From contig CALIIP010000202.1 of NCBI GenBank assembly GCA_938018045.1, forward strand, positions 1-9,640: a stretch of 9,640 nt of DNA. The letters run 5' to 3'. Source of the stretch: an uncultured Flavobacteriaceae bacterium (GTDB taxonomy: Bacteria; Bacteroidota; Bacteroidia; Flavobacteriales; Flavobacteriaceae). The notes beneath the pieces were generated by a model that saw nothing but the letters and a program-made list of their open reading frames with translations, did no database searches and was not told where the DNA came from. How positions within the stretch are numbered: the stretch's first letter is position 1; each line of letters starts with the position of its first letter. Positions 1 to 6,111 of the stretch are shown here, one piece after another. Made by a program: the position numbers and the translations under genes.

Positions 1-438
1 GGAATTTCTGAAGCAACAATTATTATTGAATCTGCCGAAAAAGGAGGCTCTTTAGTAACTGCAGATATTGCCAATTCTTATAGTCGAGATGTGTTTGCCG
101 TTCCTGGAAAAACTACAGATAGCTTGAGTAAAGGTTGCAACAACTTGATAAAATACAACAAAGCCGGAATTCTTACTTCTGCACAAGATTTGATTGACGC
201 TTTGAATTGGGAATTGAATGACAAGCAGCCAATGGCTGTGCAAAAACAATTGTTTGTAGAACTCACAAACGAAGAGCAAAAAATCTACGATTACCTTCTC
301 AAAAACGGCAAGAAATACTTGGACACGATTGCCTTGGATTGCCAAATACCTGTGTATAAAATGGCGACGCTTTTATTTACAATGGAAATGAAAGGGGTTG
401 TGAGGCCGTTACAAGGGAAATTGTTTGAGGTGATTTAA
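1..438 (+). CDS. dprA: DprA (DNA processing protein A / Smf), C-terminal part, 5' truncated by window edge
   Basis: DprA binds incoming single-stranded DNA in the cytoplasm and loads RecA during natural transformation. It is also widely present in bacteria not known to be competent. The frame is open from base 1 and gives 145 residues before TAA at 436-438, roughly the last 40% of a normal protein of about 360-370 residues. Visible are the end of the Rossmann-like DprA core, with SEAT (fragment residues 3-6), GGSLVTA (15-21), the FAVPG strand (32-36) and KGCNNLI (44-50). After a linker comes the small C-terminal winged-helix domain (about 88-145) found in many DprA proteins. The true start lies upstream of the window. 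Its stop overlaps the stop of the convergent mfd gene. The family assignment is secure. Whether this organism is competent cannot be judged here. Confidence 0.95.
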   Translation, partial: GISEATIIIESAEKGGSLVTADIANSYSRDVFAVPGKTTDSLSKGCNNLIKYNKAGILTSAQDLIDALNWELNDKQPMAVQKQLFVELTNEEQKIYDYLLKNGKKYLDTIALDCQIPVYKMATLLFTMEMKGVVRPLQGKLFEVI

Positions 439-3400
439 ACCCTCTTCAAAACCTCTAGCGCCTTATCTACAGAATCTATATGAATAAAGGTAATTAAAAG
501 GCGCAAACCGTTTTTGGTTTGTTTCTCTTTCATCACACACGACTTAGGGTTTTTCTTTAAATACTCTAAAACACGCGTAAAGTTTGCTGTTTGGTAGAAA
601 CCACTTTGTGAATCAGCAATAAAATAACCAATCAATCTTTTTTTCTTCAAAATGATACGTTCCAAACCAATTTCTTTGGCAATCCATTTGATACGAACGC
701 TGTTTAATAAGTCTACAACTTGCGTAGGAATTTCGCCAAAACGATCAATCATATCAGTTTCAAATTGGAGTAATTCTTCTTCCGTTTTTAAATCGCCCAA
801 CTTATTGTACAAACTCAATCGTTCTGAAATTACAGAGATGTAATCATCAGGAATTAAAACTTCAAAATCAGTATCAATTTGTACTTCTTTGACATATTTT
901 TTAGGTTTTTTATCGTCTTTATATAATTCTTTAAACTCCTTTTCTTTGAGTTCTTCAATCGCTTCATTTAGTATTTTTTGATAGGTATCAAAACCAATAT
1001 CATTAATAAATCCGCTTTGTTCTCCGCCCAATAAATCTCCTGCACCACGAATCTCTAAATCTTTCATTGCAATGTTCAAGCCGCTACCTAATTCAGAAAA
1101 TAAAACGAGCGCTTCAATACGTTTTCGAGCATCGTCGGTCATCATATGATAGGGAGGCGTAATGAAATAACAAAATGCTTTTTTGTTTGATCTACCAACA
1201 CGTCCACGCATTTGATGCAAGTCTGAAAGTCCAAAATTATTAGCATTATTTATAAAAATTGTATTGGCATTTGGCACATCCAAACCACTTTCAACAATCG
1301 TTGTAGACACCAAAACATCAAACTCATTATTCATAAATGCAAGCATCAGTTTTTCTAACTTTTTCCCTTCCATTTGACCGTGACCAATTCCAATTTTTGC
1401 ATCAGGAAGTAAACGCTGAATCATTCCTGCAACCTCTTTGATATTTTCTATTCTATTATGGATAAAAAACACTTGTCCTCCTCTAGAAATCTCATATTGA
1501 ATTGCATCACGAATCGTTTCTTCAGAAAAACGAATAACTTCTGTATCAATAGGATGACGATTTGGTGGAGCCGTATTTATAACCGATAAATCTCTCGCAG
1601 CCATCAAACTAAATTGCAAAGTTCTCGGAATCGGAGTTGCAGTCAAAGTCAACGTATCAACATTTTCTTTAATCGTTTTTAACTTGTCTTTTACCGATAC
1701 TCCAAATTTCTGTTCCTCATCAACAATTAGCAATCCTAAATCTTTAAACTTTATGGCCTTGTTTGTCAATTGATGTGTACCAATCACAATATCTACAGCA
1801 CCACTTTCTAATCCTTCTAAAACTACATTTCGTTGTTTGGTAGTTCGGAATCTGTTGAGGTAATCTACCGTTACAGGAAAGTCTTTTAGTCGTTCAGTAA
1901 AAGTTTTAAAATGCTGAAAAGCAAGAATGGTTGTTGGAACTAAAATAGCAACTTGCTTGCCATTATCAACTGCTTTAAAAGCCGCACGAATAGCAATTTC
2001 TGTTTTCCCAAAACCAACATCACCACAAACCAAACGATCCATCGGTTGCTCTTTTTCCATATCGGTTTTTACGTCTTGCGTAGCCGTAAATTGATCAGGA
2101 GTATCTTCGTAAATAAAACTGGCTTCGAGTTCGTGTTGCATAAACGTATCAGGACCAAACTGAAACCCTTTTTGCATTCTACGTTTTGCGTATAATTTAA
2201 TTAAATCATACGCGATTTTCTTAACGCGTGTTTTGGTTTTTTGCTTGAGTTTTTTCCAAGCACCAGAACCCAACTTATACATTTTTGGCGCCTTTCCATC
2301 TTTACCGTTGTACTTGGAAATTTTATGTAGCGAATGAATACTAATATATAAGACATCTCTATCTCCATACATTAATTTAATGGCTTCTTGTTGATTGCCT
2401 TCAACGTCTATTTTTTGAAGTCCTCCAAATTTTCCGATTCCATGATCGATATGCGTTACATAATCACCAATATCTAGATTTGTAAGTTCTTTGAGTGTTA
2501 TTGCTTGTTTTTTGGCGTATCCATTTTTTAATCTAAACTTATGAAAACGTTCAAAAATTTGATGATCTGTATAACAAGCAATTTTTGCATCGTTATCTAT
2601 AAAACCTTGATAAATAGGAAAAACAATTGTTTTGTAAGTTATTTTTTGTTCGTTGTCGTCAAAAATATCACCAAATCGTTTTACTTGTTTTTGATTATCA
2701 CATAGCAAGTAATTTGTATATCCGTTTTCAGTATTTTTTTGCAGATTTTCAATCAGTAAATCAAATTGTTTATTGAATGATGGTTGAGGTGATGTATCGA
2801 ATTTAATAACAGCATTTGACTCTTGTTTAGATAAGCCAATTTCCACCAAAGAAAATTCTTGTAATTGATTTTCTATTAAATCTCCATTACAAAATAATTC
2901 ATTTGGTTTTCCATGATTTATTTCTGTTGAAAGGGAGTTAAAAGCAGTTTCTGCTTTTTCAAAAAGTTTATCTAAGCGTGAAGAAAGCAACTCGACATTT
3001 TTTGAAAACACGATTGTTTTCTGATGAATGTACTTTAAAAAACTTTCACGATTTTCCTCCAATAATTTATTCTCAACATTTGGCATAATGCTGATTTTAT
3101 TCAATTTTTCGGATGACAATTGCGTTTCTACATCAAATGTTCTGATACTATCAACTTCATCTCCAAAAAACTCAATTCGATAAGGCTCATCATTAGAAAA
3201 AGAAAAAACATCTATGATTCCACCTCGAACAGAAAATTCTCCAGGTTCCGTAACAAAATCTGCACGTTTAAATTTATATTCAAACAACACTTCGTTGATA
3301 AAATCTAACGAAACTTCTTCACCAACAGTTAGTTTGAGTGTGTTTTTTTCTAGTTCACGTTTTGTAATTACTTGCTCAAATAACGCTGCAGGATATGTAA

Positions 3401-3764
3401 CGATAATTGCAGGTTTTTTACGAGAATTAATTCGGTTTAAAACTTCAGAACGTAACAAAACATTTGCATTGTCAGTTTCTTCAATTTGATACGGTCTTCT
3501 GTAAGATCCTGGATAAAAAAGCACATTTTTTTCGCCAACCAATTGCTCTAAATCATTCAGATGATAGGCAGCTTCTTCCTTATCGTTAAGAATAATTAGT
3601 AGCGGTTTTTCTAAAGTTTTGAAAGTTGTAGAAATAACAAAAGACAACGACGAGCCAACCAAATTCGTAATTTGAAAATGGTTTTTTTCGTGTTGTAATT
3701 GTTGGACAATCTCCTTGACTTTTGACGATTGTTCGTAAGCGGAAACAATGTTTTGTTTACTCAA
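435..3764 (-). CDS. mfd: Mfd, transcription-repair coupling factor
   Basis: Mfd is a cytoplasmic SF2 DNA translocase that recognises RNA polymerase stalled at lesions, displaces it and recruits UvrA for nucleotide excision repair. The 1109-residue protein is full length (E. coli about 1148). In order: an N-terminal UvrB-like module with a degenerate, non-catalytic P-loop region (about 35-46) and the FYPGSYRRPYQIEE segment (83-96); a CarD-like RNA-polymerase-interacting domain starting near DIGDYVTH (431-438); the motor with Walker A GDVGFGKT (581-588), Walker B DEEQ (682-685), TLTATPIPRT after it, and motif VI HQMRGRVGR (850-858); and a C-terminal TRCF/D7 domain (about 960-1109). The start is TTG at 3764, directly preceded in frame by TAA. 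The first internal Met is beyond residue 220, inside conserved sequence, so TTG is the only start that keeps the N-terminal domain. It is transcribed alone, converges on dprA and diverges from the TerB-like genes. Confidence 0.97.
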   Translation of the reverse strand: MSKQNIVSAYEQSSKVKEIVQQLQHEKNHFQITNLVGSSLSFVISTTFKTLEKPLLIILNDKEEAAYHLNDLEQLVGEKNVLFYPGSYRRPYQIEETDNANVLLRSEVLNRINSRKKPAIIVTYPAALFEQVITKRELEKNTLKLTVGEEVSLDFINEVLFEYKFKRADFVTEPGEFSVRGGIIDVFSFSNDEPYRIEFFGDEVDSIRTFDVETQLSSEKLNKISIMPNVENKLLEENRESFLKYIHQKTIVFSKNVELLSSRLDKLFEKAETAFNSLSTEINHGKPNELFCNGDLIENQLQEFSLVEIGLSKQESNAVIKFDTSPQPSFNKQFDLLIENLQKNTENGYTNYLLCDNQKQVKRFGDIFDDNEQKITYKTIVFPIYQGFIDNDAKIACYTDHQIFERFHKFRLKNGYAKKQAITLKELTNLDIGDYVTHIDHGIGKFGGLQKIDVEGNQQEAIKLMYGDRDVLYISIHSLHKISKYNGKDGKAPKMYKLGSGAWKKLKQKTKTRVKKIAYDLIKLYAKRRMQKGFQFGPDTFMQHELEASFIYEDTPDQFTATQDVKTDMEKEQPMDRLVCGDVGFGKTEIAIRAAFKAVDNGKQVAILVPTTILAFQHFKTFTERLKDFPVTVDYLNRFRTTKQRNVVLEGLESGAVDIVIGTHQLTNKAIKFKDLGLLIVDEEQKFGVSVKDKLKTIKENVDTLTLTATPIPRTLQFSLMAARDLSVINTAPPNRHPIDTEVIRFSEETIRDAIQYEISRGGQVFFIHNRIENIKEVAGMIQRLLPDAKIGIGHGQMEGKKLEKLMLAFMNNEFDVLVSTTIVESGLDVPNANTIFINNANNFGLSDLHQMRGRVGRSNKKAFCYFITPPYHMMTDDARKRIEALVLFSELGSGLNIAMKDLEIRGAGDLLGGEQSGFINDIGFDTYQKILNEAIEELKEKEFKELYKDDKKPKKYVKEVQIDTDFEVLIPDDYISVISERLSLYNKLGDLKTEEELLQFETDMIDRFGEIPTQVVDLLNSVRIKWIAKEIGLERIILKKKRLIGYFIADSQSGFYQTANFTRVLEYLKKNPKSCVMKEKQTKNGLRLLITFIHIDSVDKALEVLKRV
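504..530 (+). terminator. Possible dprA terminator lying inside the mfd coding region
   Basis: On the + strand a perfect 6-bp stem, CAAACC (504-509) with GGTTTG (516-521), encloses the loop GTTTTT and is followed by the pyrimidine-rich tail TTTCTCTTT (522-530). It lies about 66 bases after the dprA stop, on the dprA strand, and inside the 3' end of mfd. dprA has no non-coding space of its own in which to terminate. The stem is short and the tail is not pure T, so it may be chance in AT-rich coding DNA. Confidence 0.35.
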
Positions 3765-3780
3765 TTAATCACATTTTTGA

Positions 3781-3788
3781 CAAAGATA
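3781..3788 (-). promoter_or_regulatory. Bacteroidetes-type -7 element of the mfd promoter
   Basis: Read on the - strand the sequence is TATCTTTG, a full match to the Bacteroidetes primary sigma factor -7 consensus TAnnTTTG. It lies 16 bases upstream of the TTG start of mfd, so transcription would begin around 3774-3776 and leave a leader of only about 10 bases. The -33 region is T-rich but has no clear TTTG. The motif is visible directly; its use is inferred from the consensus and position. Confidence 0.65.
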
Positions 3789-3841
3789 TACTTTCATCAG
3801 AAAAAGAATAGATAATAATTAATTTTTTTAGGATGTTTAAG

Positions 3842-3849
3842 TATCTTTG
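3842..3849 (+). promoter_or_regulatory. Bacteroidetes-type -7 element of the TerB-like gene pair
   Basis: TATCTTTG matches TAnnTTTG exactly and lies 22 bases before the ATG at 3872, giving a predicted leader of about 15-18 bases. Upstream is a T-run (3823-3829) near the expected -33 position, without the consensus G. The element sits downstream of an in-frame ATG at 3833, so that ATG would be upstream of the transcription start. This decides the start of the first TerB-like gene. It mirrors the mfd -7 element on the other strand. Confidence 0.65.
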
Positions 3850-3871
3850 CTATACTAATAAAATAAAAACT

Positions 3872-3913
3872 ATGTCAATTTCAGATTTATATTCAAGTGG
3901 CGCTCATAAAAGA
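3872..3913 (+). repeat. 42-bp near-identical segment shared by the 5' ends of the two TerB-like genes
   Basis: Bases 3872-3913 and 4323-4364 (codons 1-14 of the two paralogues) differ at one position only (GGC versus GGT in codon 10). All Ser, Leu and Arg codons are the same in both. Downstream the DNA diverges quickly, including at synonymous sites in conserved protein stretches. It is a direct repeat with a period of 451 bases. Confidence 0.85.
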
Positions 3914-4306
3914 GATTTAGGGCACTTTTCAAATATTGTTAAACTTGCATTAGCAGATGATATTATAACAGATGAAGAGTTATTGTTGTTAGACAGAATG
4001 GCAAGACGCTTAAATATTTCAGACTCAGATTTTAAAAGAGTACTTATAAAACCTGAAAAATATGCAATGAATCCTCCTGTTGGCTATGACATGCGTATTG
4101 AGCGTTTGTTTAATTTAACAAAAATGATTTTTGCTGATAGCGAAGTTACTGGTGACGAAGCAAAAGTAATGCGTAAGGTTGCAATTGGTCTTGGTTTCCC
4201 AACTGATAACGCAGAAAAAGTAGTTGATGAAGCAATTCATTTAGCAATGAATGATAATGATTTAGAAGATTTTACTAAGGCAATAAAACGTGTAAATAAA
4301 GACTAA
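3872..4306 (+). CDS. TerB-like (tellurite-resistance-fold) small protein, paralogue 1
   Basis: This is a 144-residue, all-helical, acidic protein without signal peptide or membrane segment, so probably cytoplasmic. It has two TerB-type halves: IVKLALADD... (about 22-50) and TKMIFADSEV... (about 83-110), exactly 60 residues apart. TerB-fold proteins carry conserved acidic residues proposed to bind metal. Here the second half keeps the pattern D-x-E-[IV]-x3-E (D89, E91, E96), while the first half has Ile31 in place of the first Glu (D29, E36 kept). An in-frame ATG at 3833 would add 13 residues, but it is absent from the paralogue and precedes the predicted transcription start, so ATG 3872 is preferred. 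It is followed 16 bases later by paralogue 2, presumably on one mRNA. There are no other ter genes in view. Actual role unknown; a link to tellurite is not implied. Confidence 0.8.
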   Translation: MSISDLYSSGAHKRDLGHFSNIVKLALADDIITDEELLLLDRMARRLNISDSDFKRVLIKPEKYAMNPPVGYDMRIERLFNLTKMIFADSEVTGDEAKVMRKVAIGLGFPTDNAEKVVDEAIHLAMNDNDLEDFTKAIKRVNKD

Positions 4307-4322
4307 CATAAAAAAGAAAATT

Positions 4323-4757
4323 ATGTCAATTTCAGATTTATATTCAAGTGGTGCTCATAAAAGAAATATCGGTCATTTTGCTGATATTGTTAAATTAGCC
4401 TTGTTAGATGGTGAGATAGAGCAAAGAGAAGAAAATTTATTAGAAAGATTGGCTAGAATATTAGATATTTCTACGGAAGAATATAATAGTATTTTAAAGA
4501 ATCCGAATAATTACCCTACAACTTCTGCAACAAACTATCAAGAACGTTTAGAAAGTTTATATTTTTCTACAAGAATGTTATTGATTGATGGTCGTGTTTC
4601 GGAACATGGAGTCAGTTTGCTAACGAAAATTGCTGTAGGATTAGGATTTGATGATGAAAAAGCAGACAAAATTGTTGATGAAGCTATAAAAATGTTTTTA
4701 CGTATTCCTGATTTAGATGATTTTATGGATACCATAAAAAGAGTAAACAAAGACTAA
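4323..4757 (+). CDS. TerB-like small protein, paralogue 2
   Basis: This 144-residue protein aligns with paralogue 1 without a single gap; I count by hand about 69 identical positions (48%). The first 14 residues (MSISDLYSSGAHKR) and the last seven (IKRVNKD) are identical, while the centre (about 51-100) is much more divergent. The first half carries an intact acidic pattern (D29, E31, E36); the second half is degenerate, with Arg91 and Gly96 at the two Glu positions. No signal peptide or membrane helix is seen. It lies 16 bases after paralogue 1 with no promoter motif in between, so the two are likely co-transcribed and co-terminated at 4781-4813. The family call rests on the two-half pattern. 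Function is unknown; a metal-binding or stress-related scaffold role would be a guess. Confidence 0.8.
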   Translation: MSISDLYSSGAHKRNIGHFADIVKLALLDGEIEQREENLLERLARILDISTEEYNSILKNPNNYPTTSATNYQERLESLYFSTRMLLIDGRVSEHGVSLLTKIAVGLGFDDEKADKIVDEAIKMFLRIPDLDDFMDTIKRVNKD

Positions 4758-4780
4758 TTAAGTCGTTAAAAGTTATAAGT

Positions 4781-4813
4781 AAAGCCGTCCGCCTTTGGCG
4801 TGACGGCTTTTTT
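4781..4813 (+). terminator. Strong intrinsic terminator after the TerB-like pair
   Basis: AAAGCCGTC (4781-4789) pairs with GACGGCTTT (4802-4810), and CGCC (4790-4793) pairs with GGCG (4797-4800) around a TTT loop. This makes a 13-bp stem with one bulged T at 4801. The T-run 4808-4813 follows. It begins 23 bases after the stop of paralogue 2. It is the most GC-rich short stretch in this part of the window. Confidence 0.92.
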
Positions 4814-4823
4814 ATTATATTTG
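4794..4823 (+). promoter_or_regulatory. Promoter of the PBP4-like gene, overlapping the terminator
   Basis: TATATTTG (4816-4823) matches the Bacteroidetes -7 consensus TAnnTTTG and ends 17 bases before the ATG at 4841. A TTTG at 4794-4797, 18 bases upstream, is near the spacing expected for a -33 element (about 19-20). That TTTG forms the loop and first stem base of the preceding terminator. The predicted transcript leader is about 11-13 bases. Confidence 0.6.
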
Positions 4824-4840
4824 AAGATAATAAAGTCATA

Positions 4841-6058
4841 ATGCTAAAAAAAATAACATTCGTTTTAATTATAGTTCTGTTAAGTTCTTGCGGAACAACA
4901 CATAAACTTAAAAAAGAATTTAGCAAAGAGGATAAAGGAAACACATCTTTTAAAGGATTTGTGTTGTATAATCCAACGACAAAAAAGGAACTTATAAATC
5001 ACAACGGAAAGAAGTATTTTACGCCAGCTTCTAACACCAAACTTTTTACATTTTATACGGTATATAAAACTTTAGGAGATTCTATCAAAGGTTTAGAATA
5101 TTATAAAACTGTAGATTCATTGATTATTAAGGGAACAGCAGATCCTTCATTATTATACACTTCAGAAAGTAATAAAATCCTTGATTTTCTTAAAAATTCA
5201 AAAACACCAATTTTTTTGATAGATGCAACTATTGATGAGCCTCATTATGGAAGTGGTTGGGCGTGGGATGATTATACATACTATTATATGCCAGGAAAAA
5301 GTTTGCTTCCTACAAATGGCAACATCTTGAGATATTCTGTTGAAAACGATATAATTTCCAGCAACATAACAGCATTTAAAGATAAAATTTTCTTTTCTAA
5401 TGGTTCTTTGAGACGAGAAACTTCTGAAAACAAATTTTATGCAAAAAGAGAAAAAAATAAAGAATATGAAGTGCCATTTATCACTTCAAATGAATTGACT
5501 GCACAATTATTGAGTGATGAAATTGATAAGAATGTGGTTTTAATTCCAAATAAAAAATATAATTTTAAGCCATTATATAGCGAAAAAAAGGACATTCTAC
5601 TAGCCAAATTATTGGTTGATAGTGATAATTTTATATCAGAACAATTAATGCTTCAAGTAGGTTATGAAGTTTCAAAAAAGCACAGCGTTAAAGAAGCAAT
5701 AAAATACTCTTTAGATAATTATTTACAGGATTTACCAGAAACCCCTCGTTGGGTTGACGGTTCAGGATTGTCTCGGTATAATTTATTTACACCAAATGAC
5801 ATAATACATCTATTGGCAAAAATGCATGATGAAATTCCGCAAGAAAAATTATTTAGTTATTTTCCTAATAAAGAAAAAACATTTGTTTTTGCAAAATCAG
5901 GTTCACTTTCAAACAATTATAATTTAAGTGGTTATCTTATCACAAAGAAAGGGACTTTGCTTATTTTCAGTTATATGAATAATCATTTTAAAGAGTCTTC
6001 ATCTGAAGTAAAAAATAGAATATCGGAAACAATTCAAGAAATTTATAACAAGTATTAG
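4841..6058 (+). CDS. dacB: PBP4/DacB-type D-alanyl-D-alanine carboxypeptidase/endopeptidase (peptidase S13), lipoprotein
   Basis: Low-molecular-mass class C penicillin-binding proteins trim the terminal D-Ala of peptidoglycan stem peptides or cut cross-links in the periplasm. All three active-site motifs are present: SNTK with nucleophile Ser64 and Lys67, SDN (261-263) followed by FISEQLML, and KSG (352-354) followed by SLSNNYNLSGYL. The segment GSGWAWDDYTYYY before the middle is typical of the S13 family. The N-terminus is a lipoprotein signal with lipobox LSSC, Cys17 being the predicted lipidated residue, so the enzyme should be membrane-anchored rather than soluble. At 405 residues it is shorter than E. 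coli PBP4 (477). The distance from SNTK to SDN is about 197 residues against about 244 there, suggesting reduced inserted domains. It has its own promoter. A 53-base gap with no clear promoter separates it from the outer-membrane gene, so read-through is possible. Confidence 0.92.
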   Translation: MLKKITFVLIIVLLSSCGTTHKLKKEFSKEDKGNTSFKGFVLYNPTTKKELINHNGKKYFTPASNTKLFTFYTVYKTLGDSIKGLEYYKTVDSLIIKGTADPSLLYTSESNKILDFLKNSKTPIFLIDATIDEPHYGSGWAWDDYTYYYMPGKSLLPTNGNILRYSVENDIISSNITAFKDKIFFSNGSLRRETSENKFYAKREKNKEYEVPFITSNELTAQLLSDEIDKNVVLIPNKKYNFKPLYSEKKDILLAKLLVDSDNFISEQLMLQVGYEVSKKHSVKEAIKYSLDNYLQDLPETPRWVDGSGLSRYNLFTPNDIIHLLAKMHDEIPQEKLFSYFPNKEKTFVFAKSGSLSNNYNLSGYLITKKGTLLIFSYMNNHFKESSSEVKNRISETIQEIYNKY

Positions 6059-6111
6059 GCACTTTTTAGATAGAATTTACGTTTATTTGTTGACTTTAAA
6101 ATCCAAAAAGC

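Noticed and set aside
301..335. Possible mfd terminator on the minus strand (GGCAA/TTGCC stem followed by GTTTTT)
   Set aside because: The stem is only 5 bp with an 18-base loop, inside dprA coding DNA. It is too weak to claim.
52..345. Open frame of about 97 codons on the minus strand, opposite dprA
   Set aside because: It lies fully antisense to the conserved DprA frame, its product has no recognisable family features, and low-GC coding DNA gives such frames by chance.
3120..3489. Two overlapping plus-strand frames (62 and 91 codons) opposite the N-terminal part of mfd
   Set aside because: The mfd frame on the other strand is continuous and conserved here. These frames have no promoter or homology signal.
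3872..4757. A tellurite-resistance (ter) operon
   Set aside because: Only TerB-fold proteins are present. There is no TerC membrane protein, no TerD/E-type gene and no other ter component, so a tellurite role is not supported.
4538..4944. Minus-strand frames of 70 and 73 codons across the second TerB-like gene and the terminator/promoter region
   Set aside because: They run through the clear terminator hairpin and the start of the PBP4-like gene and are antisense to well-supported genes.
6059..6111. Promoter for the beta-barrel gene in the 53-base gap
   Set aside because: I find TTTATTTG but no proper TAnnTTTG at a usable distance from the ATG, so no promoter is called.
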